Notes: generated by a model not told the origin, from the letters alone. Counted from the first letter of the stretch, positions 1 through 8,944 are shown. The stretch: 32,051 bases of DNA from Saprospiraceae bacterium (GCA_016787525.1 JAEUUP010000037.1:1-32051); one strand, 5' to 3'. Translations and numbers: made by a program.

Positions 1-8
1 TTTCTATT

Positions 9-75
9 GGAGCGAGCGATTTTTTGATTAAAATTTTGGCAAAGCCAAAATTTTAATCAAAAAATCGCTCGCTCC
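9..75. repeat. Perfect 32-bp inverted repeat with AAA loop
   Basis: The arm at 9-40 is exactly the reverse complement of 44-75, with only AAA (41-43) between them. The arms start GGAGCGAGCGA and end TTTTGGC at the loop. It is far longer than an ordinary intrinsic terminator and is not followed by a clean T tract. It may end transcription of a gene upstream of the window, or be a mobile palindromic element; the sequence does not decide. Confidence 0.9.
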
Positions 76-88
76 TCAAAGTCCTTTT

Positions 89-105
89 CGCCGCCAAAGG
101 CGGCG
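89..105. repeat. Small GC-rich hairpin
   Basis: CGCCGCC at 89-95 pairs with GGCGGCG at 99-105 around an AAA loop. It sits 13 bp after the 32-bp palindrome and has the same loop, GCC-AAA-GGC against GGC-AAA-GCC, so the two may belong to one structured unit between an upstream gene and the response regulator gene. Confidence 0.7.
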
Positions 106-154
106 TTTGAAATGCACGAAAACTTATTTTTGACTACTTATTCAACTATAATTT

Positions 155-801
155 ATGGAAAATAAAACCAAACTTATTGTTGCAGACGACCATCATTTGG
201 TCAGACAAGGTATTGTTTCGCTACTTGAAGATGTGGATTTTGTTGAAATAATAGGAGAGGCTTCAAATGGGAAACAGGTTTTAGATTTGTTAAAAAGTAG
301 CAAAATACCCGATGTTTTGCTCATGGATGTAGATATGCCTTTACTGAGTGGTATTGAAACTTTGGAGCGAATCAACCAAGAGTTTTTTGGTATAAAAATC
401 ATCATGCTTACTATGTTAAACAATAAAGACATCATCCAACGCAGTGTTGACAAAGGTGCAAAAGGCTTTTTATTTAAAAACACATCTGTTGAGGAGTTAG
501 CGATGGCTATAAAAAAAGTAGCCATAGGCGAAACCTATTTTTCGAGTGACGTTGCTTTGACTTTATTAAATAAAAATACCACCCCTCAGTATCAAAGCCT
601 TGATATACTGACCGAACGAGAAATTGAGATATTGAGATATTAAAACTGGTTGGTGAAGGCCTGTCAAGTACTGAAATTGGGCAAAAATTATTTATCAGTC
701 CACGCACTGTAGATACCCACCGAAATAATTTGATTCAAAAATTACAAGTCAATGGCGTGGCTGGTTTAATTCGCTTTGCAATACAACACAAACTGATATA
801 A
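155..801 (+). pseudogene. NarL/LuxR-family response regulator, frameshifted
   Basis: The first 162 codons give a receiver domain with the acidic pair in VADDH near residue 10, phospho-acceptor Asp58 (MDVDMP), a Thr in LTML and a Lys in LFKNT, and then the start of a LuxR-type helix-turn-helix (LTEREIEIL). Reading stops at 641-643. The rest of the helix-turn-helix (LVGEGLSSTEIGQKL, then SPRTVDTH) continues in another frame from 640 to the stop at 799-801. The break is an exact 8-bp tandem duplication, TGAGATAT at 625-632 and 633-640. Removing one copy restores a protein of about 212 residues, normal for the family. As it stands, the product would be a receiver without DNA-binding domain. It could be a recent mutation, a reversible slip site or a sequencing error. 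A kinase partner would lie upstream, outside the window. Confidence 0.88.
625..640 (+). repeat. 8-bp tandem duplication causing frameshift
   Basis: TGAGATAT is present twice in direct succession, 625-632 and 633-640. Because 8 is not a multiple of 3, it moves the response regulator into a frame that stops at once. With one copy the reading is E-I-E-I-L-K-L-V-G-E-G, as expected for a LuxR-type domain. Confidence 0.9.
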
Positions 802-803
802 AT

Positions 804-852
804 CAATCACTTGTAGGCAGTTCACTTAAAGCAATTTTCCCACAAGTGATTG
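804..852. terminator. Hairpin between converging genes
   Basis: CAATCACTTGT (804-814) is the exact reverse complement of ACAAGTGATTG (842-852), an 11-bp stem with a 27-base loop. It lies between the end of the response regulator (+) and the end of the dicarboxylate symporter (-), where a shared terminator is expected. No strong T tract follows, so the call is tentative. Confidence 0.4.
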
Positions 853-862
853 TTATCTACTC

Positions 863-2140
863 TTAAACACTATAAAACTCATCTTGCTCTTCTTCCCAAA
901 AAGCTTGTTTCATCTTTTTGCGGTCAAATTCTTTTTCATTGTTGGCAATCCAAACAGTGGCAACACCATTGCCGATGAAATTGGTAATCGCTCTGGCTTC
1001 TGACATAAAACGGTCAACGCCTAAGAGTAGAGCCAAACCCTCTAAAGGAATCGTGTTGACGGCTTGTAAAGTGGAAGCCAAAACGATGAATCCACTGCCT
1101 GTTACGCCTGCTGCGCCTTTGGATGTGACCATCAAAATACCGATAATGGTTAGGATTTGTTCCCAAGTGAGGTGGACATTATAGGCTTGTGCTAGGAAAA
1201 CGGTTGCCATTGAGAGATAAATCGTTGTGCCATCGAGGTTGAACGAATAGCCCGCAGGGACGACCAAACCCACCACAGGTTTTGAACAACCCATGCGTTC
1301 CAATTTTTCAATCAAAGCGGGCAAGGCGGCTTCGGAACTGGATGTGCCGAGTACAATGAGCAATTCTTCTTTGATGTATTTCAAAAAATCCCAAATTTTG
1401 ATTTTATACATATTTAAAATCAAGCCTAAGACGAGGAAAACAAAAATCGCCATCGTCGTATAAACCGTTCCCATCAATTTGGCGAGTGAAAACAGCGCAC
1501 CGATGCCAAATTTGCCGATTGTGTAAGCCATGCCGCCAAATGCACCGATGGGCGCGAGATACATGACCCAATGCAGGGCTTTGAACACGTATTTTGATAT
1601 TTTACTGAGGGGGTCTAAAATCACTTTTTTACCCGACCACTTGCTCAAAACGCTGCCTAAAATCAAGCTGAAAAGTAAGACTTGGATGGTCAAATTGTCT
1701 TTGAAAAATTGCCACCAACTGAATGTCTGTGCGCCTTTGACGTATTTTGAAATATCGGCACTGGCTGCTTTTGAGGTATCAATGCCCGAACCTGGTTGGA
1801 AAATGAACGAGACAATGATGCCAACGATGAGCGCGAAAGTCGTAACGACCTCGAAGTAAATCAGGGCTTTTCCGCCTGTTTTACCCACTTTTTTGAGGTC
1901 ACCCATAGCGGCGATGCCAATGGTGATGGTCAGAAAAATGATGGGGTTGATGAACAGTTTGACGATGGTGATGAACGCATCGCCCAATGTTTTCCAATCC
2001 CAAAAGAAACTGCCGTCTTTGAAATCAGGAAATGAAATTCTAAGGTTTTGGGCTTCTTTTGGGTAAAAATGACCAAACAATGCGCCGACTGTTATGGCTA
2101 AAAGTACCCAAAAAGTGAGATTGGTTAGGACTTTTTTCAT
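863..2140 (-). CDS. dctA: DctA-like C4-dicarboxylate:cation symporter
   Basis: A 425-residue membrane protein of the dicarboxylate/amino acid:cation symporter (SLC1/DAACS) family, close to the usual DctA length of about 430. It should bring succinate, fumarate or malate across the inner membrane with protons or sodium. Family signatures seen: GHFYP near the N terminus, the serine-rich hairpin GTSSSEAALP, the substrate loop SFNLDGTTIYL, SKGAAGVTGSG, and the C-terminal run DRFMSEARAITNFIGNGVA, which fits DctA better than glutamate carriers. It starts 16 bp after the auxin-efflux-type carrier gene and is probably co-transcribed with it. One TACTGAGGGG copy (1603) encodes the PLS of LDPLSK in a loop. 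Substrate assignment is by similarity to what I know of DctA. Confidence 0.88.
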   Translation of the reverse strand: MKKVLTNLTFWVLLAITVGALFGHFYPKEAQNLRISFPDFKDGSFFWDWKTLGDAFITIVKLFINPIIFLTITIGIAAMGDLKKVGKTGGKALIYFEVVTTFALIVGIIVSFIFQPGSGIDTSKAASADISKYVKGAQTFSWWQFFKDNLTIQVLLFSLILGSVLSKWSGKKVILDPLSKISKYVFKALHWVMYLAPIGAFGGMAYTIGKFGIGALFSLAKLMGTVYTTMAIFVFLVLGLILNMYKIKIWDFLKYIKEELLIVLGTSSSEAALPALIEKLERMGCSKPVVGLVVPAGYSFNLDGTTIYLSMATVFLAQAYNVHLTWEQILTIIGILMVTSKGAAGVTGSGFIVLASTLQAVNTIPLEGLALLLGVDRFMSEARAITNFIGNGVATVWIANNEKEFDRKKMKQAFWEEEQDEFYSV

Positions 2141-2156
2141 GTTGTTTTATCGTTTT

Positions 2157-3074
2157 TTATAAATTTTTTATCAAAAAATACACAAAAGGCAGTAGCACAA
2201 GCGATAAAGGAATGCTGATACCTATCATTTGAGCAACCAAATTGGGATTTAAGCCTTTGCGAATGGCAACGATGCCAATGGTATTCATCGAACCCAACGC
2301 CGAGCCGAGAATGCTGATTTGGACAGCTGTGCCATGTTGCCGCAAAAGCACGACGAAAACTAAGAAAATAATTAGAGGTGCGAGGCATAATTTGAAAAAT
2401 AATCCCCAAAAAAGCGGTTTAGACTGCTGATTGAGGGATGAAAAATTCATTTGTAAACCTATGGAAATTAAGGCAATGACGTTCAAAGTGCTGCCAATTT
2501 TTGACAAAACGTCGGAAATTACTGAGGGGTGTTGATAACCTACCAATCTTAAAAACAAAGCGATGCAAAAAGCGGCAAAAGGCGGGAAGGTGAATACATC
2601 GCGCAAGATTTTTCGCCACATTACCTTTTCGCCCGAAGCGGCATAGACGGAGACAGTGGCAATGCCAACCGTCGAACAGACTAAAAAAGTGCCACTTTGC
2701 GACATCAAAATGCCCAATTTCAAACCTTCTGCCCCATATAAAAGCTCAAAAATGGGGAAACCCACAAACGAAATGCTGCTGATACCTGCCACGACAGTCA
2801 ATGCACCAACGGTCAGTTTGTCGAATCCTAAGCCTTTTTTTAAGCCATTAAAAAACAAAAAGGATGCACCAAAAACCAACCATGCCGACAAAATAGGCAA
2901 CGCCTCATCTGCTGTGAACTGCACGTTGACGGTGTGCAACAAAGTCAAAGCAGGCAAAGGCACATACACGATGAAGGTGTTTAGCACATTCGCCGCATTG
3001 TCAGGCAGAATTTTTCGCCCCCTCAGTAAAATGCCAATAATGAGGCAGGCGAGAAGTAGTAAGATGTTTGACAT
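2157..3074 (-). CDS. Auxin efflux carrier (AEC) family transporter
   Basis: A 305-residue, very hydrophobic protein with about ten membrane segments and the AEC/YfdV-type layout: an N-terminal segment LLLACLIIGILLRG, a long first loop, and a second half ending in SLVLLPFVYFLIKNL. Bacterial relatives are linked to malate, malonate or other organic acids, not to auxin. It is the upstream gene of a two-gene unit with the DctA-like symporter 16 bp downstream, which supports an organic-acid substrate. Two 10-mer copies lie inside, at 2520 (PSV) and 3018-3028. The latter is the only copy read as LRG. The substrate cannot be read from the sequence. Confidence 0.82.
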   Translation of the reverse strand: MSNILLLLACLIIGILLRGRKILPDNAANVLNTFIVYVPLPALTLLHTVNVQFTADEALPILSAWLVFGASFLFFNGLKKGLGFDKLTVGALTVVAGISSISFVGFPIFELLYGAEGLKLGILMSQSGTFLVCSTVGIATVSVYAASGEKVMWRKILRDVFTFPPFAAFCIALFLRLVGYQHPSVISDVLSKIGSTLNVIALISIGLQMNFSSLNQQSKPLFWGLFFKLCLAPLIIFLVFVVLLRQHGTAVQISILGSALGSMNTIGIVAIRKGLNPNLVAQMIGISIPLSLVLLPFVYFLIKNL

Positions 3075-3088
3075 GAGTTTGAGGATTA

Positions 3089-3149
3089 GTTCTGAGCTGT
3101 GAGTCCCAAGTTTGATTTAACACTCCACTTGGAACTCACGCCTCTGAAC
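3089..3149. terminator. Large imperfect hairpin after the TonB receptor gene
   Basis: 3089-3111 pairs with 3127-3149 at 19 of 23 positions, leaving a 15-base loop. It directly follows the stop of the TonB-dependent receptor (- strand) and precedes the AEC carrier start. No T tract follows on the minus strand, so it may be an mRNA 3' end structure or a terminator of weak form. Confidence 0.45.
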
Positions 3150-3155
3150 TTACAA

Positions 3156-6100
3156 CTAAAAATTAACCGTTGCGTTGACGTAGTACGATGCGCCATTGAA
3201 GCCAAACTGGTTGGCATTTCGGGTGAATGGAATTTGACCGTTGCTGTAACCCGCAAAGTTTTTGGCGACTCGGTCAGGATAAACATCCGTCAAGTTGTTC
3301 GCACCGAGTGTCACCAATATTTTAGGCGTGATGGCGTAGGTAATATTGGCATCATGCAGCATTTTAGCACCGAAAGTCTGGCTGATATGCGGTTTTCCTG
3401 ACGGTTTTTCCCAAGCTGTAACCTCCCCGAAATAAGATGTGCGCCAACCTAAATTAAATTTGCCAATTTGGTAGCCCAATGCCAAGTGCGCTTTTTGGCG
3501 TGGTTGTGCTGTTTCAATCAAACTGATGCTAACGGTATCAATGATAAGGATTTTCGATGTTGCGCCTGCGGAAAGCTGGCTCGGTGTATCCTTGATTTTT
3601 GTAATCTTTGTTTCGTTCAAAGTCAAAGCCAAACTGGCTGTAAAGCGTTGTTTTTCATTGATAGCTTGTTTGAAAGTGCTGACAAAATCAATACCTTTTG
3701 TCGTCGTATTGATGTGATTTGTGAAAAAACGAATCTCACTGATGCCTGGGAAAAGAGTTTTCACAGCAGGAATAGCTGACGACAACATACGTTCAGAAAC
3801 GATGATTCTATCAGTGATGTCAATTTGATAAGCGTCTAAAGTGAACAAAAACTTTTCACCTGCTTTTGCTGTCACACCAATATTGTAGTTCCAAGAATTT
3901 TCAGCTTTGGGTTGTTCGATACCGAGTTGCGCCAAACGTGTGTCGCTGTTGGGCAATTGTTTGGTTTGGACGATTGCGCCCGCTTGCACTGTCGAAGTTG
4001 TTTGGCTCGAAAAAACCTGTTGCAACGAGGGTGCGCGGAAACCTTTGTTGATAGAGCCACGAACGGAGAACCCCTCAGTCAATTTCAAACGAGTTGCCAA
4101 TTTGCCCGATATATTGCTGCCGAAGTCGCTGTAATTTTCGTAACGCAAAGCCGCTGCAACGAGGAATTTGTCTGTAATATCGCTTTCGACATCAGCATAA
4201 ATGCCAATATTGGTGCGTTTTTGGTCAGTTTCGTCCGTATTGGCAATGCCAGGACGACCACTCGAACCCGGTGCTTTGCCTTTTGTGGTTGCCAAAGGAC
4301 CCGCCAAATAAGATTCGGGGCTACCTGCACCCAATTTGAATTGGTCAATACGCAATTGGCTACCCAAAGCCAAGTTGAAAGACTTTGTACCTAAGAAATC
4401 TTTGAAATTTTTTGATAAATTAGCTTCCGTTGTGCTTTGTCCAAATGAGCTTCTGCCGACATAAAAATCAGTTGGCGAACTGGCTCCCATTGAGGGGTTT
4501 GTTGTATTGTTTGCCCACAAATCCAAATAATTGTAGCCATAAGCGGTGCTGAAATCCATATTCCAACCGTCTTTAACTTGGCGATTGACACCCACGACTG
4601 TCGAATAATCCACGGTTTTACCCGGCAATTCGGGCGCATAGCCGTTCGGGAAAATTTCAGGTGTTGAGTTGGCATTGGTAGCTGTTGCAACGCGGAAAAA
4701 ACCATAAGCCAAGACATCTTTCAAAGAAGCACCGCCAAAACTGTACAAATTCCAACCATTACTGAGGGGTAGGTTGAGGTTGTAAAAACCTTGATACGCT
4801 GTGTTTTGGTTGCTACCGTACTTGGTCACTCGGAACGAATCAGTTGCAGGCCAGAAGCCGCGAGCTTTGCGAATACTGTCGTCAGTGGCTCTTGTATTTG
4901 AATAAATGCCTGTGTAAGTGCCGCCCGCAACGGGTTGTGGATTGTAAAAATCGGAACGGTCGGTGCCGTCAGCGTGTTGATAGTGCAGAGTCATATTCAA
5001 AAAGCCGCCTTCTTTTTTGCCTAATTTGAAGCCATAGTTGAGTGCGCCCATATAATTGGAACCGTCACCTTCTTTGGTCACGCCATATTGTGTGCGGAAT
5101 GTGCCAACGCCTACGCTTTTGTTCAGCCCGACATTGACGATGCCTGCAATCGCATCAGAACCATATTGTGCAGCTGCACCATCGCGCAAAACTTCAATGC
5201 GGTCGAGTGCCAAAGCTGGGATTGAGTTCATATCCGTTACAACTGTACCCAAACCGACCGTTACGTTGAGGTTTAAAGCCGAAAATTGATGGCGGCGTTT
5301 GCCATTGACCAACACCAAAACTTGGTCGGGTGACAAACCGCGCAAAGTCGCAGGGTCGGCATAGTTGGCAACGCCATTGATGCCCGTTTTGGCAGAATTG
5401 AATGAGGGCGAGTTGAATTGCACCATTTGTCCCAAATCTGTCTGACCTGTCAGTTGCAATTCTTTGGCACTCAAAACGTCAACAGGTACAGGACGCTCAA
5501 CATCTGTACGTGGTTTACCACGCGAACCTACGACCGTCACTTCGCCCAAAGTCGCCAAATCCTCTTTCAAGACGATGTTCAAAGTCGCCATATCTTTTGT
5601 AACAGTCACTTCTTGTTTGATATAACCAACCGATGAAATGACAAGCACTTGACCTACTTCGGCTTCAATGCTGAATTTACCATCCAAATCGGTTTGAGTC
5701 CCTTTGGTTGTCCCTTTTATGATGATATTGATGCTCGGCATGGGTTCGCCTTTTTCATCTTTGATAGTGCCTGTTATCGGTTGCCCTGCATTGATTTTCA
5801 ATGGTTTGTGGTTGTTTATGTCACTTGTACTGAGGGGGGGCAATTCTTCTTTTTTCAAATCAGCATTGAGCATGATTTGACCGCCGATGACCTTATAACC
5901 AATTTTCAAGGGCTTCAAAGTGGCATCCAAAACGTCTGAAAGTCTTTTGTTGTTGGCAGCAATCGTTACTTTCCGATTGGCTTGAATGGCTTTCGAGCTA
6001 TAAACGAATTGTACATCAGCCGTGCGCTCAATTTGAGCCAAAGCATCACGCAATTCGGCATTTTCGAGACGAATAGACACAGGTTTGTTTAAAATATCTT

Positions 6101-6221
6101 GAGCTTTTGGACTTCCTGCAAAGAGGAAAGTGGTCATCAAGATAGAAAGACACAGTTGCGTTAGAGTCATTTTCATCAGCTTTTTTAAGCTGTTTTTTAC
6201 TTGTTGTTTTTCTTTTTTCAT
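3156..6221 (-). CDS. TonB-dependent receptor with STN signalling domain
   Basis: Outer-membrane active transporter, about 1021 residues from the Met at 6219-6221 (MKKEKQQ); a Met 20 codons upstream is possible but adds an unlikely cytoplasmic-type extension. Order: signal segment (about 17-42, ending PKAQ), STN domain (about 47-115, RLENAELRDAL), a carboxypeptidase-regulatory-like domain (about 150-235, GTIKDEKGEPMPSINIIIKG), plug (about 245-370, with VLVLVNGKRRHQF and RIEVLRDGAAAQYGSDAIAG), then a beta-barrel ending in aromatic F. The STN domain is what contacts a FecR anti-sigma factor, and the FecR and ECF sigma genes lie just upstream on the same strand. No SusD gene is adjacent, so an iron-complex or other small ligand is as likely as a glycan. 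10-mer copies at 4760 and 5828 encode PLS; near-copies are at 4071 and 4488. Confidence 0.9.
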   Translation of the reverse strand: MKKEKQQVKNSLKKLMKMTLTQLCLSILMTTFLFAGSPKAQDILNKPVSIRLENAELRDALAQIERTADVQFVYSSKAIQANRKVTIAANNKRLSDVLDATLKPLKIGYKVIGGQIMLNADLKKEELPPLSTSDINNHKPLKINAGQPITGTIKDEKGEPMPSINIIIKGTTKGTQTDLDGKFSIEAEVGQVLVISSVGYIKQEVTVTKDMATLNIVLKEDLATLGEVTVVGSRGKPRTDVERPVPVDVLSAKELQLTGQTDLGQMVQFNSPSFNSAKTGINGVANYADPATLRGLSPDQVLVLVNGKRRHQFSALNLNVTVGLGTVVTDMNSIPALALDRIEVLRDGAAAQYGSDAIAGIVNVGLNKSVGVGTFRTQYGVTKEGDGSNYMGALNYGFKLGKKEGGFLNMTLHYQHADGTDRSDFYNPQPVAGGTYTGIYSNTRATDDSIRKARGFWPATDSFRVTKYGSNQNTAYQGFYNLNLPLSNGWNLYSFGGASLKDVLAYGFFRVATATNANSTPEIFPNGYAPELPGKTVDYSTVVGVNRQVKDGWNMDFSTAYGYNYLDLWANNTTNPSMGASSPTDFYVGRSSFGQSTTEANLSKNFKDFLGTKSFNLALGSQLRIDQFKLGAGSPESYLAGPLATTKGKAPGSSGRPGIANTDETDQKRTNIGIYADVESDITDKFLVAAALRYENYSDFGSNISGKLATRLKLTEGFSVRGSINKGFRAPSLQQVFSSQTTSTVQAGAIVQTKQLPNSDTRLAQLGIEQPKAENSWNYNIGVTAKAGEKFLFTLDAYQIDITDRIIVSERMLSSAIPAVKTLFPGISEIRFFTNHINTTTKGIDFVSTFKQAINEKQRFTASLALTLNETKITKIKDTPSQLSAGATSKILIIDTVSISLIETAQPRQKAHLALGYQIGKFNLGWRTSYFGEVTAWEKPSGKPHISQTFGAKMLHDANITYAITPKILVTLGANNLTDVYPDRVAKNFAGYSNGQIPFTRNANQFGFNGASYYVNATVNF

Positions 6222-6355
6222 AAATTTACGACGTTTTGTTGTGAGAAACTTGGTTAGTAAATAACTTTTCAGACAAAGCAATGACCTTTCCCGCCACCTT
6301 CGCCAAAAGAGTAAGGGATTGATGAATGCTCAATCATCAAAAAAAGGTTAAATGA

Positions 6356-6385
6356 AAGCCGCAGATGTGACCGCATCTGCGGCTT
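6356..6385. terminator. Intrinsic-terminator hairpin between fecR and receptor gene
   Basis: AAGCCGCAGATG (6356-6367) pairs perfectly with CATCTGCGGCTT (6374-6385), a 12-bp stem with a 6-base loop. On the minus strand it follows the FecR stop by 17 bp and is followed by a partly T-rich stretch. It should cut or lower readthrough from sigma/fecR into the receptor gene, suggesting the receptor also has its own promoter, as expected for a sigma target. Confidence 0.7.
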
Positions 6386-6402
6386 GTTTTTGAGTGGCAA
6401 AA

Positions 6403-7452
6403 CTACTCGCAGCCTTTGCCTGAAATCAGAATGTTCGTACCTTTAATTTCGTAAGTTGCGTTCAAAGTTGCACAAATCAAGTCCAATTTTGTATAAAGTG
6501 GTTGTTTCTGCAAGTTGGCTGTCAAAGGACAAGTGTTGAGCGCATCGTTCGCCAAAACGATTTGTATGCCATAAGCTGCTTCCAATTGACCAATTACGTC
6601 AGACAATGCAGTTTCGCTGAAAATAAAATTAGGTGTCTTGTTTTGATTTTCCGTTTTGTTCACCAGAACAGGTTTTTCAACCAAACCTGTTACAAAGTGT
6701 TCATCTTCAATAAAATAAGTAACTTTTAGATTGGGCGTTAGCACAACGCCATCGTTTTCTTTATTCTCTTTGTTGGTCGTTTTTTCTTTATAAACGGTGA
6801 CTTTACCCGACACAACCTCGACAGCAATATTTTTAGACCCCTCGGTATTTTTGACCCAAAACGATGTGCCTAACACCCGCGTGACGACATTTTTAGCATG
6901 AACAAAAAAAGGTCGCTCTGGATTTTTGGCAATATCAAAAAAGGCTTCTCCTGTTAGAAAAACTTCACGTTTGTTGTTGTCAAAATGCTCAGGTACTCTT
7001 AATTGTGCGCCCGATTTGAGGATAATTTTTGAACCATCTTCCAATGCAATTTCCATTGGGTCAATATTGTGATTCACAATATTACGTTGACTCATAGCTG
7101 ATTCAGAGGTATTTATCAAGGGTAAAACATTTTTATATTTTACCCCCAAAAAACCTGCAGCTGCTAATATGCCAATCAAAATAGCCGCCGCCGCCCGCCA
7201 TTGCCAACGGAGAAAAGGAGATGCGTTTATTTGTTTAAGTGCCACAATCGGTGTTTCTACGGTTTGTTTTCCAATGGTTTGTGCTTCGATTTTTGCCCAC
7301 ATTTTTTCCTCGACCCCCTCAGTATCGTCCCAATTTACAGTCGTTTCTGCGCCGATGAGGTCGTAGAGTTGGTCAACGAGCCGACGTTCTTCTGTCGTAC
7401 AGTCATCGTTTAAGTACCTTCTGAGCAAATCTCTAAATTCTTTTCTATTCAT
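6403..7452 (-). CDS. FecR-family anti-sigma factor
   Basis: 349 residues: a cytoplasmic N-terminal part that binds sigma (FRDLLRRYLNDDCTTEE), one membrane segment at about 85-104 (RAAAAILIGILAAAGFLGV), a periplasmic FecR domain (about 130-230, with ALEDGSKIILKSGAQLRVP and VFLTGEAFFDIAKN), and a C-terminal STN-like DUF4974 domain (about 275-345). It should hold the ECF sigma at the membrane until the TonB receptor signals ligand. It lies between sigma (120 bp upstream) and receptor. A 10-mer copy at 7314-7324 gives DDTEGVE near residue 45, and a near-copy is at 6838. Confidence 0.92.
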   Translation of the reverse strand: MNRKEFRDLLRRYLNDDCTTEERRLVDQLYDLIGAETTVNWDDTEGVEEKMWAKIEAQTIGKQTVETPIVALKQINASPFLRWQWRAAAAILIGILAAAGFLGVKYKNVLPLINTSESAMSQRNIVNHNIDPMEIALEDGSKIILKSGAQLRVPEHFDNNKREVFLTGEAFFDIAKNPERPFFVHAKNVVTRVLGTSFWVKNTEGSKNIAVEVVSGKVTVYKEKTTNKENKENDGVVLTPNLKVTYFIEDEHFVTGLVEKPVLVNKTENQNKTPNFIFSETALSDVIGQLEAAYGIQIVLANDALNTCPLTANLQKQPLYTKLDLICATLNATYEIKGTNILISGKGCE

Positions 7453-7572
7453 TTTTACAATCGGATAAGTATTAGATAAGTAAGGTCTATTTGGTTTCTC
7501 CCTAAATCATTTTTGAATTATTTTGAAAAAATATTTTTCTGCAAAATAAAAAATGCCTTCAGAGATGGTGGG

Positions 7573-8151
7573 TCATATTAAATTGAGCAAAATGCCGACT
7601 GCCAAAAAGTCTTTTAATCGCTCGCGCAAAAACCTTAGTGACTGAGAAATATGGTACTCTACCGATTTTTCGGATAGACCGATGCGTTCCGCAATTTCAC
7701 GACCGCTGAGGTTGTCAAAACGGCTCAAACGATAGACCATTTGCGTCTTTTCGGGTAGTTCACTTACCGCTTTTTCTAAAGCGGACATCAACTCTTTTAG
7801 AAAAATGGTGTTTTCGACAGTATTTTCGGCTGAATCTTCGCTATACTGAGGGGGGAGTGACAAGGCAAATTTTTCGCGTGTGAGTTGCGAGTCTAAAAAA
7901 TTGAGTGTTTGATATTTGATGGCAATGGAAAGGTAAATGTCTAAATTTTGGATAGAGAGTGAGTGCCGACGTTCCCAAAGACTGATAAAAATATTTTGTG
8001 TGATTTCTTCGGCAACTTCTTTAAGGCGTATTTTTTGTAGAGCCAAACCATAACACTTCTTCCCATAGCGTTTATAAATCGCTCGGAATGCCTCGTCGTC
8101 ATCCTGTTTCAAGCGGTCAAGTAGTTCTTGGTCAGAAGGTGAGTGGATCAT
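7573..8151 (-). CDS. ECF-type RNA polymerase sigma-70 factor
   Basis: 192 residues, the usual length for Bacteroidota ECF sigmas paired with FecR. Region 2 is about residues 25-90 (AFRAIYKRYGKKCYGLA, ITQNIFISLWERR) and region 4 about 125-180 (LPEKTQMVYRLSRFDNLSGREIAERIGLSEKSVEYHI by its key parts). First gene of the sigma-FecR-receptor series, all on the minus strand. It should direct transcription of the receptor gene when released. The linker between regions 2 and 4 carries a 10-mer copy (7844-7855) giving PPQY. No clear TAnnTTTG promoter was seen in its upstream 90 bp. Confidence 0.93.
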   Translation of the reverse strand: MIHSPSDQELLDRLKQDDDEAFRAIYKRYGKKCYGLALQKIRLKEVAEEITQNIFISLWERRHSLSIQNLDIYLSIAIKYQTLNFLDSQLTREKFALSLPPQYSEDSAENTVENTIFLKELMSALEKAVSELPEKTQMVYRLSRFDNLSGREIAERIGLSEKSVEYHISQSLRFLRERLKDFLAVGILLNLI

Positions 8152-8543
8152 CGTACAATGAGTGCGTTTTAAAAGTAAAAATAGTAAAACGTTGCAATGA
8201 TAGGTTTTTACGATGTAGTTTTTTGTATTTTAGACATTCAACTTTCCCCCCTCAGTATTAACACCACTTTAACAGTTACCAAGCTGAGATACAGCGTCTC
8301 TATTACGTTGACAAAGGCGATACTATTTCTGTAAATGTTAAAGTTTTGTAAACGAGCAATACCTTGGAGTTCAAATCGTTGATAGTCAAAGAATTAAAAT
8401 AAAAAAGAGTTTTAGTGCAACTCAAAATTACCGTCAAATTGTTAGACTTTATATTTGGAAAGCCGACTTTTAAAACTGTAATTTTGCAGCCGTTCAATTA
8501 AACTCTGATTTGTAAACAAGTCTGTAAAAATTTAAAATAAAAG
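8152..8543. other. Spacer of about 390 bp
   Basis: Between the divergent sigma-factor and DUF4783 genes. It holds one intergenic 10-mer copy with six Cs (8246-8257). A short open stretch at 8269-8352 reads like the end of a protein (LYYVDKGDTISVNVKVL then stop) but is too short to call a gene. Promoters for both flanking genes must be here; I could not fix them. Confidence 0.5.
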
Positions 8544-8921
8544 ATGAAAACCTTAGTTGTTATTTTGTCACTTTTGATGCCTGTTTCGTTCGGTTTGCCC
8601 AATATTGCGCCTATTACAAAAGCCTTGAGTGAGGGTGATGCGACAACATTGAGTAATTACCTCGATAATTCGGTTGAATTGACTGTTTTGGCATCTCAAA
8701 ATGTGTACGATAAAACACAGGCTACCACTGTTTTGCGTGATTTTTTCACAAAAAACAAACCCCGAGCCTTCAATGCGGTACACCAAGGCTCGTCGAAAGG
8801 CTCTGCATCGCACTATACAATTGGTGATTTAGCATCTTCGGCAGGCAATTTTCGGGTCTATTTATACTATAAATCGGTTGGCGATAAGCCTGTAATACAA
8901 GAGATTAGGATTGAAAAATAA
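8544..8921 (+). CDS. Secreted DUF4783 (NTF2-like) protein
   Basis: 125 residues. A signal peptide (about 1-17, KTLVVILSLLMPVSFG) is followed by a small alpha+beta domain of the DUF4783 type, found in Bacteroidota: APITKALSEGDATTLSNYLDNSVEL, then DKTQATTVLRDFF and HYTIGDL. The family resembles NTF2-like folds, and its function is unknown as far as I know. It is transcribed alone on the plus strand and ends in a good intrinsic terminator shared with the convergent peptide gene. Confidence 0.82.
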   Translation: MKTLVVILSLLMPVSFGLPNIAPITKALSEGDATTLSNYLDNSVELTVLASQNVYDKTQATTVLRDFFTKNKPRAFNAVHQGSSKGSASHYTIGDLASSAGNFRVYLYYKSVGDKPVIQEIRIEK

Positions 8922-8944
8922 TAATATTCTGTTTGTAAAACAGC

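Noticed and set aside
4488-4497. CATTGAGGGG as another motif copy
   Set aside because: Two mismatches to the 10-mer; left out of the count.
3156-6221. SusC-type glycan transporter
   Set aside because: No SusD-like gene lies beside it, and the STN domain with FecR and sigma fits a signalling receptor; the ligand remains open.
8269-8352. Remnant of a gene ending LYYVDKGDTISVNVKVL
   Set aside because: Only about 28 codons after an in-frame stop; no recognisable domain and no start. Could be chance.
8303-8497. Open frame of 64 codons on the minus strand
   Set aside because: AT-rich spacer with no domain, no plausible promoter and no neighbour context.
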